Shown here in pieces: positions 55,967-64,000 of a DNA stretch of 64,000 nt. The translations under genes were made by a program, and so were the position numbers. Every line of letters begins with the position of its first letter. Positions within the stretch are counted from its first letter, which is position 1. Below the pieces are notes generated by a model. It worked only from the letters and a program-made list of their open reading frames with translations. It was not told the origin of the DNA and searched no databases. Origin of the DNA: Leptospira bouyouniensis (GTDB taxonomy: Bacteria > Spirochaetota > Leptospiria > Leptospirales > Leptospiraceae). The stretch spans positions 62,001 through 126,000 of the forward strand of contig NZ_RQFT01000010.1 of NCBI RefSeq assembly GCF_004769525.1, written 5' to 3'.

Positions 55967-56749
55967 ATGGGCAAACTTCAAATTTTTGTAGTTTTATGTT
56001 ATTTTATACCAGTACTCGTGATCATTTTTCCCGTTGGACTGGTTTTCTCCTATTTGTTCAAAATCACGAAACTTGACAAATGGTCTAATCGGATTAATAA
56101 TTTTTTGGGATATTTTTGGTATCGTTCTTTTTTCTTTTTAACAGGAAGAACCTTAGAAGTTTCACTTGAAAATTGGAATCCTGAAGGGAATAATCGATTT
56201 TTGATTTGTAATCATACAAATGCTTTAGAAGTTCCATTAATTGTCTCACTTCCATATTTAGCCAAATCTAAAGATGTTCGTTTGTCTTACTTAGGTGGAG
56301 ATATCATCCAAAGATATAAAATCATACCACTGATGATGCATAAAACAATTGTAGAAGCTGTCATTTATTCCGAAAAACGGCCAAACTTTCGAAACTTTAA
56401 AAATGATGTTCTACGTGTATTAAAAACTAGGTCAATTTTTCTTTATCCAGAAGGTGAAAGGACATTTACAGAGGAGATCAGGCCATTTCAAACAGGTGTG
56501 ATGAAAATTGCTTATAAATTTCACATCAACTTAGATGTATTTGTTGTCAGCGGATTTATGGGATATTCAAGTTTGGAAGAATACAAACATTTAGCAAATT
56601 CAAAAACAATTTATTTTCATTATTGTGGTTCTATTTTAGCAAAGGATTATCCAACATTTGAAGAGTATCTTTCAAAAGCTGAAAATTTAATGAAAAAGAA
56701 GAAAAAATATTTGGAGGAAAAAGAACTATCTTTGGTCAACCAAACGTAA
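55967..56749 (+). CDS. PlsC-like 1-acylglycerol-3-phosphate acyltransferase
   Basis: A protein of 260 residues with two N-terminal hydrophobic segments and the glycerolipid acyltransferase motifs: NHTNALE in place of the canonical N-H-x4-D, and PEGERTF matching the FPEGTR motif. It should acylate lysophospholipid or a related acceptor at the inner membrane. Replacement of the motif-I Asp by Glu is unusual and might lower or change activity. The start is uncertain: ATG 55967 or TTG 55949, neither with a good ribosome site. Confidence 0.75.
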   Translation: MGKLQIFVVLCYFIPVLVIIFPVGLVFSYLFKITKLDKWSNRINNFLGYFWYRSFFFLTGRTLEVSLENWNPEGNNRFLICNHTNALEVPLIVSLPYLAKSKDVRLSYLGGDIIQRYKIIPLMMHKTIVEAVIYSEKRPNFRNFKNDVLRVLKTRSIFLYPEGERTFTEEIRPFQTGVMKIAYKFHINLDVFVVSGFMGYSSLEEYKHLANSKTIYFHYCGSILAKDYPTFEEYLSKAENLMKKKKKYLEEKELSLVNQT

Positions 56750-57535
56750 AGTTTTATGGAATTTTGGGACTCAAATCTTACAAGATTTTTGTCCTATCAT
56801 GGTCTTTTATGCAACATGTATCTCTCATAAGAAAGTTTTAGACAACTTTGACGGACAATTCTTTTTTCCAATATTACTTTAACATACTATCTGCAACTTA
56901 GAATCGATCCACCAAAGAATTTTTTTTGAAATGATCTAACTTGAATAATGGTTTCGAATCGATTCATCTTGCGATCATTGGTTTCATTTTTCTAAAAAAA
57001 CTGAATCGTATTGAAAACAAAATAAAGAAAAGGGAAGTGGAAGACCAAAAGCGGGGATGGTTTAAACTGACTCTTGTATGTTTTCTATGAATGGAGTTAG
57101 TGCATCCATTGACTGTTCTAACCATCTTTACCCATGGGTATGATAAATTTTTTACACAGAATCCCTTGAAACATTTTCACTGGCTGATATTTTCGAGAAG
57201 TATCAACATTTGTTTCCCTTCCCGAGGACAAGGAAATCAAACACCAAAGTTACAGTTTTGACGGTAAACCTTTGTTCATCGGTCCAACTTTCATTTTTAT
57301 CGGTTTGGTCCGACCTGTTATGCCCGATGTACCGCCAATCAACAGCAAAAAAATCGGATTCATCATTCGATTCTACTTTCTGTTACAGTAACGATTGTCA
57401 TATTTTTGTATTTTTACTTTGGAATTGAGGTAAATCCTATTTTATCTCGTATTTTTTTTTAAAATGTTTTACCTTTTTTGAGAATGTGCCTCTATTGATC
57501 TGTTGAAGAAAATACCAACACAATCGGAAAATCAT
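56750..57535. other. Long intergenic region, no confident gene
   Basis: About 790 bp without a credible gene. A 68-codon frame without a start codon (57188-57391, ending YFLLQ) has a protein-like segment, SYSFDGKPLFIGPTF, and could be a decayed gene, but no homology is claimed. An ACCCATGGGT palindrome lies near 57131. Composition is AT-rich throughout. A 72-codon frame (57210-57428) overlapping the first in another frame looks like noise. Confidence 0.4.
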
Positions 57536-58675
57536 ATGAAAAAAATCTTACTCCTACTTCTCGTTTTTGTATCAATCACACAATGCCAAAAATTTGTATT
57601 TTGGCAAAACGAATCAAAGGATGAAGTTTCTGGGGCCGTTGTCACTTTTTTGCAAGGCCAAGTCACGATCATGAATGAAGGAAAGGAAAAGTTTGCAGTA
57701 CTCGGTGATGTGATCAAACCCGGGGATCGAATTTTATCGAAACTTGGAAAGGTCGACTTACAAACATACCGTGGGGAAATCATCCGGATCAAAGAGAATT
57801 CGGACGTTTTATTTCGGGATTTTGCAGGAACTACGAGACCTAATACCGACATCCACATTTGGGCAGGGAATCTTTTAGTCAAATCAGTCAAACTCAAAGC
57901 AAATGAAAGCCTTTCGATAACTTCGCCTACAATGGTGGCGGGGGTTCGTGGTACCGTATTTTCTTTTGAATTGGAAAAGGGTTCTGTTCCGAAGGTGAAG
58001 GTATATGAAGGAGCTGTCGCCGTTGCTTTTAAAACCAGTCCGAAGCTCATCGAACTCAATGATGGTCTTTCTAAGGATAGTTATGATCGTTTAGTAAAAA
58101 CATTAGAAGAAAACGAAGTGGTTCTTGAACCAGGTGAAACCTTAGAGGTGAACCCAAGCCTCAATGAATTGGTATATATCATCAATGCAAAGATGGCAGC
58201 ATCAAGTTTCACTAAGGACGAAATCGCTGGATTTTCGGATGTTCAGAGTGGAATCAAGAAAGTGGAGAGTCCAATTTCACCACAAGAAAAAGCAGAAGTT
58301 GAAACTCTCGTTTCGGTGGATCCTGATCTCATTCAAAAACAAGTAGAAAACAAAGGTGAAAACAATCAAGTTTCACAAGAAATTGTTGAGAACATTGAAA
58401 AGGAACATGAAAGCAAACGTAACGTTGCAATTTCTAATATTACATCCAATGCTGAAAAGATGAATTTAGACGAAGAAGAAGAAATTCAAAAACATTACAG
58501 TGTTTTAGAAACAATTCATAAGTCAAATGGAGAAGTTCTTTCAGGAGCCGTAGTGGCTCAACTTGGTGATATCTTCATCGTGCATTCCACAAAAGGGGTG
58601 ATGCAATTGAAAGTGGATGAAATCGAATATGTCGAATACAAAAACTTTAAAGTGCAAACTAAGACGAAAAAGTAA
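57536..58675 (+). CDS. FecR-domain lipoprotein (LipL45-like)
   Basis: A 379-residue protein with a lipoprotein signal (MKKILLLLLVFVSITQC) and a FecR-type beta-sandwich (about 35-150: VSGAVVTFLQGQVTIMNEGK, then VRGTVFSFELEKG). The C-terminal half is a Glu/Lys-rich, probably coiled, region with a final small domain (GAVVAQLGDIFIVHSTKG). It resembles the LipL45 group of leptospiral FecR lipoproteins. The ATG at 57536 is preferred to the TTG at 57503, which would put charged residues before the signal peptide. Role unknown; FecR domains usually sense or scaffold in the periplasm. Confidence 0.8.
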   Translation: MKKILLLLLVFVSITQCQKFVFWQNESKDEVSGAVVTFLQGQVTIMNEGKEKFAVLGDVIKPGDRILSKLGKVDLQTYRGEIIRIKENSDVLFRDFAGTTRPNTDIHIWAGNLLVKSVKLKANESLSITSPTMVAGVRGTVFSFELEKGSVPKVKVYEGAVAVAFKTSPKLIELNDGLSKDSYDRLVKTLEENEVVLEPGETLEVNPSLNELVYIINAKMAASSFTKDEIAGFSDVQSGIKKVESPISPQEKAEVETLVSVDPDLIQKQVENKGENNQVSQEIVENIEKEHESKRNVAISNITSNAEKMNLDEEEEIQKHYSVLETIHKSNGEVLSGAVVAQLGDIFIVHSTKGVMQLKVDEIEYVEYKNFKVQTKTKK

Positions 58676-58691
58676 TATACAATCAGTAACG

Positions 58692-58715
58692 GCGATCCTT
58701 TTAAAATAGGATCGC
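58692..58715 (+). terminator. Terminator hairpin after the FecR lipoprotein gene
   Basis: GCGATCCT (58692-58699) pairs perfectly with AGGATCGC (58708-58715) around an 8-nt A/T loop; TGCCTTTT follows. It lies 16 bp past the stop codon. Confidence 0.65.
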
Positions 58716-58838
58716 TGCCTTTTGCATTATGTATCTTCTCCATTTTATGTGTGAATCACTCAATTCCCGAGAAGAAAATTACCAAAATCAGATACGAAAC
58801 AATTTACAAATATTTCTGAAGGTCTAAGATCGACCCCT

Positions 58839-60911
58839 ATGAGTATTCGCCAGAGGGTTTCTCTTTTTATCGCAGGAATTTTGTTTGTTGGTTTTACAAT
58901 ATTAACCTCCTTTCAGATCTACCGTACCATCACGGATCTGAAATCGGAAATCCAAGAAAATGCAAAAATCACCTCTGAAAAATGGTCCTTCCAAATCCAA
59001 GAACATTTGAATGCGATGATGGGAGTGATTCGTGGGTATCGATTTGCTTTATTTTATGCCTCACCTCCTCGGGACTCAATGGTAAGCAGTCTTAGGGAAA
59101 TTTTGGAAAGGAACGATAATATTTTTGGGATTTGGTTGTGTTATGAACCAAATGCCTACGAAGGTAGAGATGCCGCTTTTATTGGAAAACCTGGGCACGA
59201 TAAAACAGGAAGGTTTATCCCATACTTACACCATACACTTGATGGAAAAATTAATTTTGAACCACTTGTAGATTATGACAATCCGAATGGAGCTGGAGAC
59301 TTTTACCTCCAGGTAAAAAAAACAAACAAAGCAAAAGTTTTTGGACCCTATGAATACCTTGCAGGTGGAAAAAAAATCCAAATGATATCACTTGTTGTTC
59401 CCATTTATCCTAAAGGAAAATTTTTAGGTGCCGCCGGGATCGATTTAGACATAAGCACCTTACAAGAAAAAATTGGAGACAACAGAGCATTCCGCGGGCA
59501 AGGATATATATCATTTATTTCAGATAACGGAACCTATGTGATGTATGGTCAGGATAAAGGAAAACTTGGTACAAAAATACAAAATCCTGACCATCTGAAA
59601 ATATATTTAGAGAAATTGAAACTCGGGGAGATGTTTACCATTCACCATGATGGAATCACCGACTATTTTACACCCTTTCATATAGGAAAAGATCCTCAAT
59701 TTTGGGCGTTACAAGTCAGTATCCCTGATTCGATCGTAACAGAACAAGTCACGAAAGTTGTAATAAGCTCAATTACAATTTCACTTTTGATTCTTTTTGT
59801 TGTATTGTTTTTCTTAAATTTTGTGTTTAAGAATCTGATTAGCAATCGCTTAAACAAAGCCATTTCCTTTTCTTCTCAAATTGCGAGTGGCGATTTATCT
59901 ACGAACGCCGATGAAATCAACCAAGATGAAATTGGAAGTTTGTTAGAATCTATGAATCAAATGAGGAATAGTTTGGTTTCCATTATCGGAGATATCAAAC
60001 TTACAGTACACAAATTGGGAAACCAATCGACGCAGATGGCATCTACATCTCAAAATTTGTCAGACATATCACAAACCCAGGCAAGTGCAGCAGAAGAGTC
60101 TTCAGCTGCAGTAGAAGAATTATCTGCTTCCGCTGACAATGTTGGTAAGTCGATGGAAGAAGCAGTTCTCAAAATGAAAGAAATTGACAAGTCTGTATTA
60201 ACCCTTCGTGAAGAAGTGCAAAACATTAATAAAGAAATGGAATATCTTGCCAAATTTGCATCCGAATCAAGAGAACACGCTGTGATTGGTGAAACAGCTA
60301 TGAATGAATCAACGAAAGCAATGGAAGACATCGGTGAAAAGGCAGAACGAATCAGTGAGGTTTTAGATATCATCACTGAAATTTCGGAAAAAACAAATTT
60401 ATTAGCTTTGAATGCGGCCATTGAAGCAGCAAGAGCAGGGGATGCTGGAAGAGGATTTGCAGTCGTTGCAGAAGAAATTGGAAAACTCGCCTTACAAACT
60501 GGAGCTTCGGTAAAAGAAATTGGTGACCTTGTTTTTTCTACTAATTCAGCAGTCGAAAACGGGAACAGAAAGGTATCGGAAGCTGCTCAAGTTTTAAACT
60601 TGTTGAATAATCGTGTCAAAGAATTTGAAACTTCAGCAAAACGAGTATTAAACTCTGTTCTTAAGCAAGAAAACAATGCAAAAGATATAGCACAAAATTC
60701 GAACCTACTTACAAATCTAAATTTACAAATCGAAGAGGCAGTTTTTGAACAAAAACGTGCCACCGAAGAAATATCTAAAACAATCATTAGCATTTCAAAT
60801 GGAACGCAAGATGTTGCCTCTGGTTCAGACCAACTAACGATTGTCTCGGCAGAGATTGCATCACAAGCTTCCTACCTTTCCACTCAGGTAGAGAAGTTTA
60901 AATTGACATAA
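58839..60911 (+). CDS. Methyl-accepting chemotaxis protein with Cache sensor
   Basis: A 690-residue chemoreceptor: TM1 (about 8-28), a large periplasmic double-Cache-type sensor (about 35-300, containing [14 protein letters not shown] and [10 protein letters not shown]), TM2 (about 308-332), HAMP (about 333-390) and a long MCP signalling coiled coil with the conserved hairpin tip [20 protein letters not shown]. Methylation-type Glu/Gln pairs flank the tip. The periplasmic ligand is unknown. It is followed by a perfect palindromic terminator. Confidence 0.93.
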   Translation: MSIRQRVSLFIAGILFVGFTILTSFQIYRTITDLKSEIQENAKITSEKWSFQIQEHLNAMMGVIRGYRFALFYASPPRDSMVSSLREILERNDNIFGIWLCYEPNAYEGRDAAFIGKPGHDKTGRFIPYLHHTLDGKINFEPLVDYDNPNGAGDFYLQVKKTNKAKVFGPYEYLAGGKKIQMISLVVPIYPKGKFLGAAGIDLDISTLQEKIGDNRAFRGQGYISFISDNGTYVMYGQDKGKLGTKIQNPDHLKIYLEKLKLGEMFTIHHDGITDYFTPFHIGKDPQFWALQVSIPDSIVTEQVTKVVISSITISLLILFVVLFFLNFVFKNLISNRLNKAISFSSQIASGDLSTNADEINQDEIGSLLESMNQMRNSLVSIIGDIKLTVHKLGNQSTQMASTSQNLSDISQTQASAAEESSAAVEELSASADNVGKSMEEAVLKMKEIDKSVLTLREEVQNINKEMEYLAKFASESREHAVIGETAMNESTKAMEDIGEKAERISEVLDIITEISEKTNLLALNAAIEAARAGDAGRGFAVVAEEIGKLALQTGASVKEIGDLVFSTNSAVENGNRKVSEAAQVLNLLNNRVKEFETSAKRVLNSVLKQENNAKDIAQNSNLLTNLNLQIEEAVFEQKRATEEISKTIISISNGTQDVASGSDQLTIVSAEIASQASYLSTQVEKFKLT

Positions 60912-60938
60912 AAAAGGTCCACATATGTGGACCTTTTT
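60911..60938. terminator. Perfect bidirectional terminator
   Basis: A 28-bp perfect palindrome: AAAAAGGTCCACAT followed by its exact reverse complement, so each strand has a GC-rich stem bordered by five As and five Ts. It begins at the last base of the chemoreceptor stop codon and serves that gene as well as the convergent lyase gene. Confidence 0.85.
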
Positions 60939-60967
60939 CAAAATGTTTGGATTGATTGTTTAAAATC

Positions 60968-61960
60968 TTATTTTGAGAAAAATCTTTTCTCAACTTCGTC
61001 TGGAAGTTTTTGTCCTGTAAGTTTAGCCCTTTGAACCAATTCCCAGAAATATCTGTAAGTTGCACGGTCATGAAGGTCACCATCGTGTTGGATTGGTCCC
61101 CAATCTGCATCTTGTGCTTTGATAAGGATATCACAAGCGGTTTGAGTTTCTGCAAAGTTAGGTGCCATAGCATCCAAAATCGATTGGATTTGTGCTGGAT
61201 AAATTGACCACATACGTAAAAAACCAAACTCATCGTGAGCTCGTTTTGCATCTTGGTATGTTTGGTATGTGTTTTTCAAATCTAAAGTTACGTTGTGTGC
61301 AGGGATCACTCCATTCATAAGAGCCGCAGCAACCATAGAAGATTTTGCACGTCGAAGTAATTCGTGATCAAACTGTCCTGGTGACTTCATACAAGAAGCA
61401 GGGATTGCACCGTGGTGACCAGAGATGAAGTCCATTAATCCAAAATCCAAAACTTGTAACCAAGGCAAACTTGCGATTTCAAATACATCGTTAAGTGCAC
61501 CGTGTGTTTCAATTAATACGTGAATTGGAATTTCTCTTTTGATCCCAGCTTTTTTACAAGCTTCTTGGATGTAAGTGATTTGTTCTTTTACTTGGCTTGC
61601 TTTAGTTGGTTTTGGAATTGTGATATAAGCAATTACATTTCCTGCACCTGGAACGATGATATCAATATCACCTCTCCAATGTTCGTTTGTATAATCATGA
61701 ATACGAACACCACTCATTTTATGTTTGTTCAATTCAGAATTTTGAATACGAACAATCATTTCGGCATGTTCTTTTTCTTTCCCTGTTTGGGCACCGTCTT
61801 CACAGTCCATCGTAATATCAAAAAGACCACCAAGTTTGTTTTGTAACTCGAGTGCTTTTGTGATGAGTTTTTCAGATCCAGCGAAGTGTTCACAAGCAGG
61901 GATGATAGGGAAAGGTTTTTCTCCTGCAAAGAGAGCTGATTGCGGGTGAGTCAGTGCCAT
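60968..61960 (-). CDS. CoA-ester lyase (HpcH/HpaI, CitE-like)
   Basis: A 330-residue TIM-barrel lyase of the citrate lyase beta/malyl-CoA lyase family. Features: FDITMDCEDGAQTGKE near the N-terminus (metal-binding Asp/Glu), GVRIHDYTNEHW, VLIETHGAL with the conserved Glu, and LRMWSIYPAQIQ near the C-terminus. It should cleave or condense a CoA ester such as malyl- or citramalyl-CoA. No citrate lyase alpha or gamma subunit genes are nearby, so a stand-alone CoA lyase is more likely than a citrate lyase subunit. Confidence 0.83.
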   Translation of the reverse strand: MALTHPQSALFAGEKPFPIIPACEHFAGSEKLITKALELQNKLGGLFDITMDCEDGAQTGKEKEHAEMIVRIQNSELNKHKMSGVRIHDYTNEHWRGDIDIIVPGAGNVIAYITIPKPTKASQVKEQITYIQEACKKAGIKREIPIHVLIETHGALNDVFEIASLPWLQVLDFGLMDFISGHHGAIPASCMKSPGQFDHELLRRAKSSMVAAALMNGVIPAHNVTLDLKNTYQTYQDAKRAHDEFGFLRMWSIYPAQIQSILDAMAPNFAETQTACDILIKAQDADWGPIQHDGDLHDRATYRYFWELVQRAKLTGQKLPDEVEKRFFSK

Positions 61961-62094
61961 TTAATATACCTTTTTCGGATTTTTTTACCAAGTTTTGTGA
62001 ATTTTGCCTGTCGTCCAGGATTTAATGCCAAAATCTGAAGGGATCTAACAGCATTCAGACCTACCTTTGCAATCAATCGTCAATTTTACACTGG

Positions 62095-62108
62095 TAGTAA
62101 CGTTACTA
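62095..62108. promoter_or_regulatory. Perfect palindrome upstream of globin
   Basis: TAGTAAC-GTTACTA, 14 bp with no spacer, between the divergent CoA-ester lyase and globin genes and just before the GC-rich insert. It could be an operator for either gene. It does not match FNR, NsrR or Fur consensus by eye. Confidence 0.45.
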
Positions 62109-62134
62109 TGTTTGCAAACTTTTCTGGGGCGAAC

Positions 62135-62219
62135 CCTTGCAAACAAGGGCCGGGCCAGTCCGGGCTCCGCCTTCGGCTCCGGTCGAAAAATCGACTTCCC
62201 CTTCCTGTCCCTTTCGCAA
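62135..62219. repeat. GC-rich insert at the globin 5' end, candidate repeat
   Basis: About 85 bp of markedly higher G+C, starting at CTTGCAAACAAGGG and ending near CCCTTTCGCAATC. It has short internal hairpins: CCG-CCTT-CGG and GTCGA-AAAA-TCGAC. Both strands are unlike the flanks. It interrupts the region where the globin start and ribosome site should be. Read in frame it gives a Pro/Ala/Arg-rich stretch unlike any globin. A dispersed short repeat is the simplest explanation. Confidence 0.45.
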
Positions 62220-62232
62220 TCTTAGTAGAGAA

Positions 62233-62676
62233 TTGGAACCGAACGAACCTTACACCCCACCAGGTGGACCACCTACTGCGAATCCAAATATCAAACTCCT
62301 CTTCCAAAAATGGGGTGAGGAAAAAATTCGTCATTTGGTCTCAGACTTTTATGACCGTATCAAAGAATCTGAAATCCGATGGATGTTCCAAGGTGATTGG
62401 GAACTTGCAAAAGAAAAACAAGCTGATTTTCTCATCCAGGTGTTAGGTGGACCAAGTTATTATATCGAGAAATGGGGACCCGCAAGGATGCGGATGCGCC
62501 ATTTCGTTTTTCCTATATCAGAAAAAGAACGATCCATTTGGTTTCAATGTTACGATGAAGCCTTACAGGGATTTGATTTTGAACATGATGATAAAATTGA
62601 TTTTCTATATTTTTTAGATGGATTTAGTGGATGGATGGTTAATCGGAAAGAACCACCATGGGAAAAGTATTCCTGA
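62233..62676 (+). CDS. Truncated haemoglobin (bacterial 2/2 globin)
   Basis: A protein of 147 residues from the TTG at 62233 (open frame extends 5' through the GC-rich insert). Globin features: KWGEEKIRHLVSDFYDRIKES in helices A-B, VLGGPSYYIEKWGPARMRMRHF with the proximal His in RMRH, then FPISEKERSIWFQCYDEAL. This is the pattern of group II-like truncated haemoglobins, which bind O2 or NO. Start choice is insecure: TTG 62233 has only AGTAGAG upstream; TTG 62137 lies at the edge of the insert. A short globin-like core with disturbed 5' end is what can be said. Confidence 0.83.
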   Translation: MEPNEPYTPPGGPPTANPNIKLLFQKWGEEKIRHLVSDFYDRIKESEIRWMFQGDWELAKEKQADFLIQVLGGPSYYIEKWGPARMRMRHFVFPISEKERSIWFQCYDEALQGFDFEHDDKIDFLYFLDGFSGWMVNRKEPPWEKYS

Positions 62677-62714
62677 AACCCATTTGCCAATAGTTGCAAT
62701 ATTAGGTTTTCAGA

Positions 62715-62737
62715 AAATTTACAGTGAATGTAAATTT
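62715..62737. terminator. Stem-loop between globin and argF-like genes
   Basis: AAATTTACA (62715-62723) pairs perfectly with TGTAAATTT (62729-62737) around a 5-nt loop. The stem is AT-rich and has no T-run beyond its own arm, so as a terminator it is weak. Position between convergent genes supports the role. Confidence 0.4.
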
Positions 62738-62813
62738 GCTATGGCTTCAAAAGGAATCTCTCAAAATCAATTGCAATAATGGAAATAGTCTTAAAATTTC
62801 AAATGATAGGCTT

Positions 62814-63746
62814 TTAATTGTGATTTTCTAAGAGTTTTAAGATCACTGCTTTTTGTGCATCCAATCGATTTTCAGCCTGCGTAAAAATGATAGAACGATC
62901 GCTTTCGACCATTTCCCGTGTGATTTCATAACCTGCGTGAATTGGCATATCATGCATTACTTTTGCCTTTGAATGTTTCATTAGCTCTGCATTCAATTGA
63001 TAAGGCATCATCATTTGGATGCGTTCTTCTTTTTCTTTTTGGTATTTTGGGTCATTAAAAAATTCCATATCAACCCAAGTATCTGTATAAACATAATCTG
63101 CATGAGAAACTGCTTTTTTAACATCCATTTCCCAAGAAATCGTTCCCTTCTTTTGTGCTCTGTCGATCGCTTCTGAGACAATGGATTCTTTTGCCGCAAT
63201 TGGAGTGACCAAAATCAAATGGATACCTAGGGCAGCTGTGATTTCTACAAGCGAATTGGCGACATTATTGTGGACTCCAATATAACATAATTGTTTCTTT
63301 TTCCAATCACTCGGTGAATCCATAACAATCGTTAATATATCTGCCAATGATTGGCAAGGATGAAATAAATTACAACATCCATTGATGACAGGTACAGTGG
63401 AGCCTGATTTTAAAACTAAAAGATCTTCATGTTTTTTGAGTCGAGCCATGATAATGGCGACATTACTTGATAGATACTTTCCTTCAAAGTCAATGTCAGA
63501 AAGTAAAAAATTGGAAGCCATCCAATCCAAAAAAATCGCATGCCCACCTAGTTCCGTCATTCCAGCTTCGAATGAAACCCTGGTCCTTGTCGAAGTCTTT
63601 TGGAATAACATTGCAAGTGATCTACCCGACATGTGACCAGAAAAATACACGCGATTTTTCTTTACATAAACTGCAAAATCTAGGAGTTCTTGGATTTCTC
63701 CATCGGACCAATCCTGCCAGGAGATCAAATGTTTCACTTGGGACAT
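62814..63746 (-). CDS. argF: Ornithine carbamoyltransferase-like transcarbamylase
   Basis: A 310-residue enzyme of the transcarbamylase family. The carbamoyl-phosphate motifs are intact: STRTRVSFEAGM and FHPCQSLADILT. The amino-acid half-site is unusual: the loop that reads SMG in most ornithine carbamoyltransferases is DTWVDMEF here, and the HCLP motif is HDMP (MHDMPIHAGYE). The protein still aligns as a full-length transcarbamylase, so it probably makes citrulline for arginine synthesis, but the ornithine-binding Cys is missing and a modified substrate is possible. Confidence 0.8.
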   Translation of the reverse strand: MSQVKHLISWQDWSDGEIQELLDFAVYVKKNRVYFSGHMSGRSLAMLFQKTSTRTRVSFEAGMTELGGHAIFLDWMASNFLLSDIDFEGKYLSSNVAIIMARLKKHEDLLVLKSGSTVPVINGCCNLFHPCQSLADILTIVMDSPSDWKKKQLCYIGVHNNVANSLVEITAALGIHLILVTPIAAKESIVSEAIDRAQKKGTISWEMDVKKAVSHADYVYTDTWVDMEFFNDPKYQKEKEERIQMMMPYQLNAELMKHSKAKVMHDMPIHAGYEITREMVESDRSIIFTQAENRLDAQKAVILKLLENHN

Positions 63747-63826
63747 AGCTACTCTACAAGTATCGGACTTTCATGTCTCGAAATCGAGAGGAATCTATAA
63801 CGATTACATCCTAGAAAACTATTTTT

Positions 63827-64000
63827 TTATGCTGCTGATTCTGCCATAGACCTAGCGATGATAAAATTAGGGAGAATCAATTCCTCTGAAAATTTAATTC
63901 CGAACTGGACACTATCGTCAGATTCTTTCATCCATGCAATTTTTCCACGAAAGGAAATTCGTGATCGAGTTAAGTCACTTTCAATGATTCCAGTCACAAT
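63827..64000 (-). CDS. Probable PilZ-domain protein, C-terminal end
   Basis: A minus-strand frame of 57 residues runs in from the right edge and stops at 63827-63829. The segment SRISFRGKIAWMKESDDSVQ, followed directly by FGIKFSEELI, has the beta-strand pattern of the second half of a PilZ c-di-GMP-binding domain (the usual G-x-V-x-W ... G-I-x-F). The N-terminal RxxxR and DxSxxG motifs would lie outside the window, so this is an inference from a short tail. Confidence 0.55.
   Translation of the reverse strand: MVTGIIESDLTRSRISFRGKIAWMKESDDSVQFGIKFSEELILPNFIIARSMAESAA

Noticed and set aside
57210..57428. 72-codon frame in the gap before the FecR lipoprotein
   Set aside because: Composition looks random and a different overlapping frame looks more protein-like.
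57532..58059. 175-codon minus-strand frame opposite the FecR lipoprotein
   Set aside because: Antisense shadow of a clear lipoprotein gene; Ser/Thr-rich, with no family match.
60050..60421. 123-codon minus-strand frame inside the chemoreceptor
   Set aside because: Shadow of the Ala/Glu-rich coiled coil; such regions leave long antisense frames.
62108..62446. 112-codon frame starting at ATG 62108
   Set aside because: It is out of frame with the globin and crosses the GC-rich insert; the globin frame has clear family motifs.
1..64000. tRNA, rRNA, CRISPR array, insertion sequence or prophage
   Set aside because: No tRNA-like cloverleaf, regular repeat-spacer pattern, transposase or phage structural gene was seen; the only recombinase is Xer-like.

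Overview
The window looks like chromosome of a Leptospira species, probably from the saprophytic side of the genus. This rests on recognised protein families, not on a database search. The DNA is AT-rich. The markers are a cysteine-free Fur/PerR regulator, several 7TM-DISM/SpoIIE phosphatases and hybrid histidine kinases, lipoproteins with relaxed lipoboxes, a RecA and XerC/D-type recombinase pair, and a ClpB-like chaperone behind a near-perfect CIRCE element. I see no rRNA, tRNA, CRISPR array, insertion sequence or prophage.

Layout. 1-12.6 kb is accessory metabolism: the end of a neutral ceramidase, two TetR genes meeting stop to stop, a FadH-like dienoyl-CoA reductase and acyl-CoA dehydrogenase operon with two matching operators in front, a serine hydrolase, an EF-hand protein, a haemolysin-III-type membrane protein, a small Cys-rich exported protein, an MDR oxidoreductase divergent from another TetR gene, and an outer-membrane porin. 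12.85-19.37 kb is a complete six-gene ebo cluster (eboA-F), tightly packed and apparently translationally coupled to a two-domain cyclic-nucleotide-binding protein whose 5' end carries a T7 tract and an out-of-frame ATG. 20.7-23.3 kb holds a DoxX-like protein, a small HTH regulator, a ketopantoate reductase homologue, a TRL-like lipoprotein and PerR with a 7-1-7 palindrome upstream.

23.8-41.3 kb is rich in signalling: a SpoIIE phosphatase coupled to a histidine kinase, two hybrid kinases and a second SpoIIE phosphatase. Among them sit an unusual flavoprotein/NapH-type ferredoxin fusion, a glycerate 2-kinase, a secernin-like peptidase, a P-type cation ATPase and a patatin. 41.5-50 kb has the CIRCE-controlled Clp ATPase, an aldo/keto reductase, a lipoprotein, a PAS kinase with its response regulator, and recA. 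50.3-64 kb has a Xer recombinase followed by a GC-rich repeat-like segment, a TetR gene coupled to an apolipoprotein N-acyltransferase-like gene, a HisKA_2 hybrid kinase, a PlsC-like acyltransferase, a FecR lipoprotein, a chemoreceptor, a CitE-like lyase, a truncated haemoglobin with a GC-rich insert at its 5' end, an ornithine carbamoyltransferase-like gene, and the tail of a probable PilZ protein.

The most interesting unit is the ebo cluster with its coupled cyclic-nucleotide-binding gene. Ebo genes elsewhere are tied to movement or processing of small-molecule precursors, but no such biosynthetic genes are visible beside this copy.
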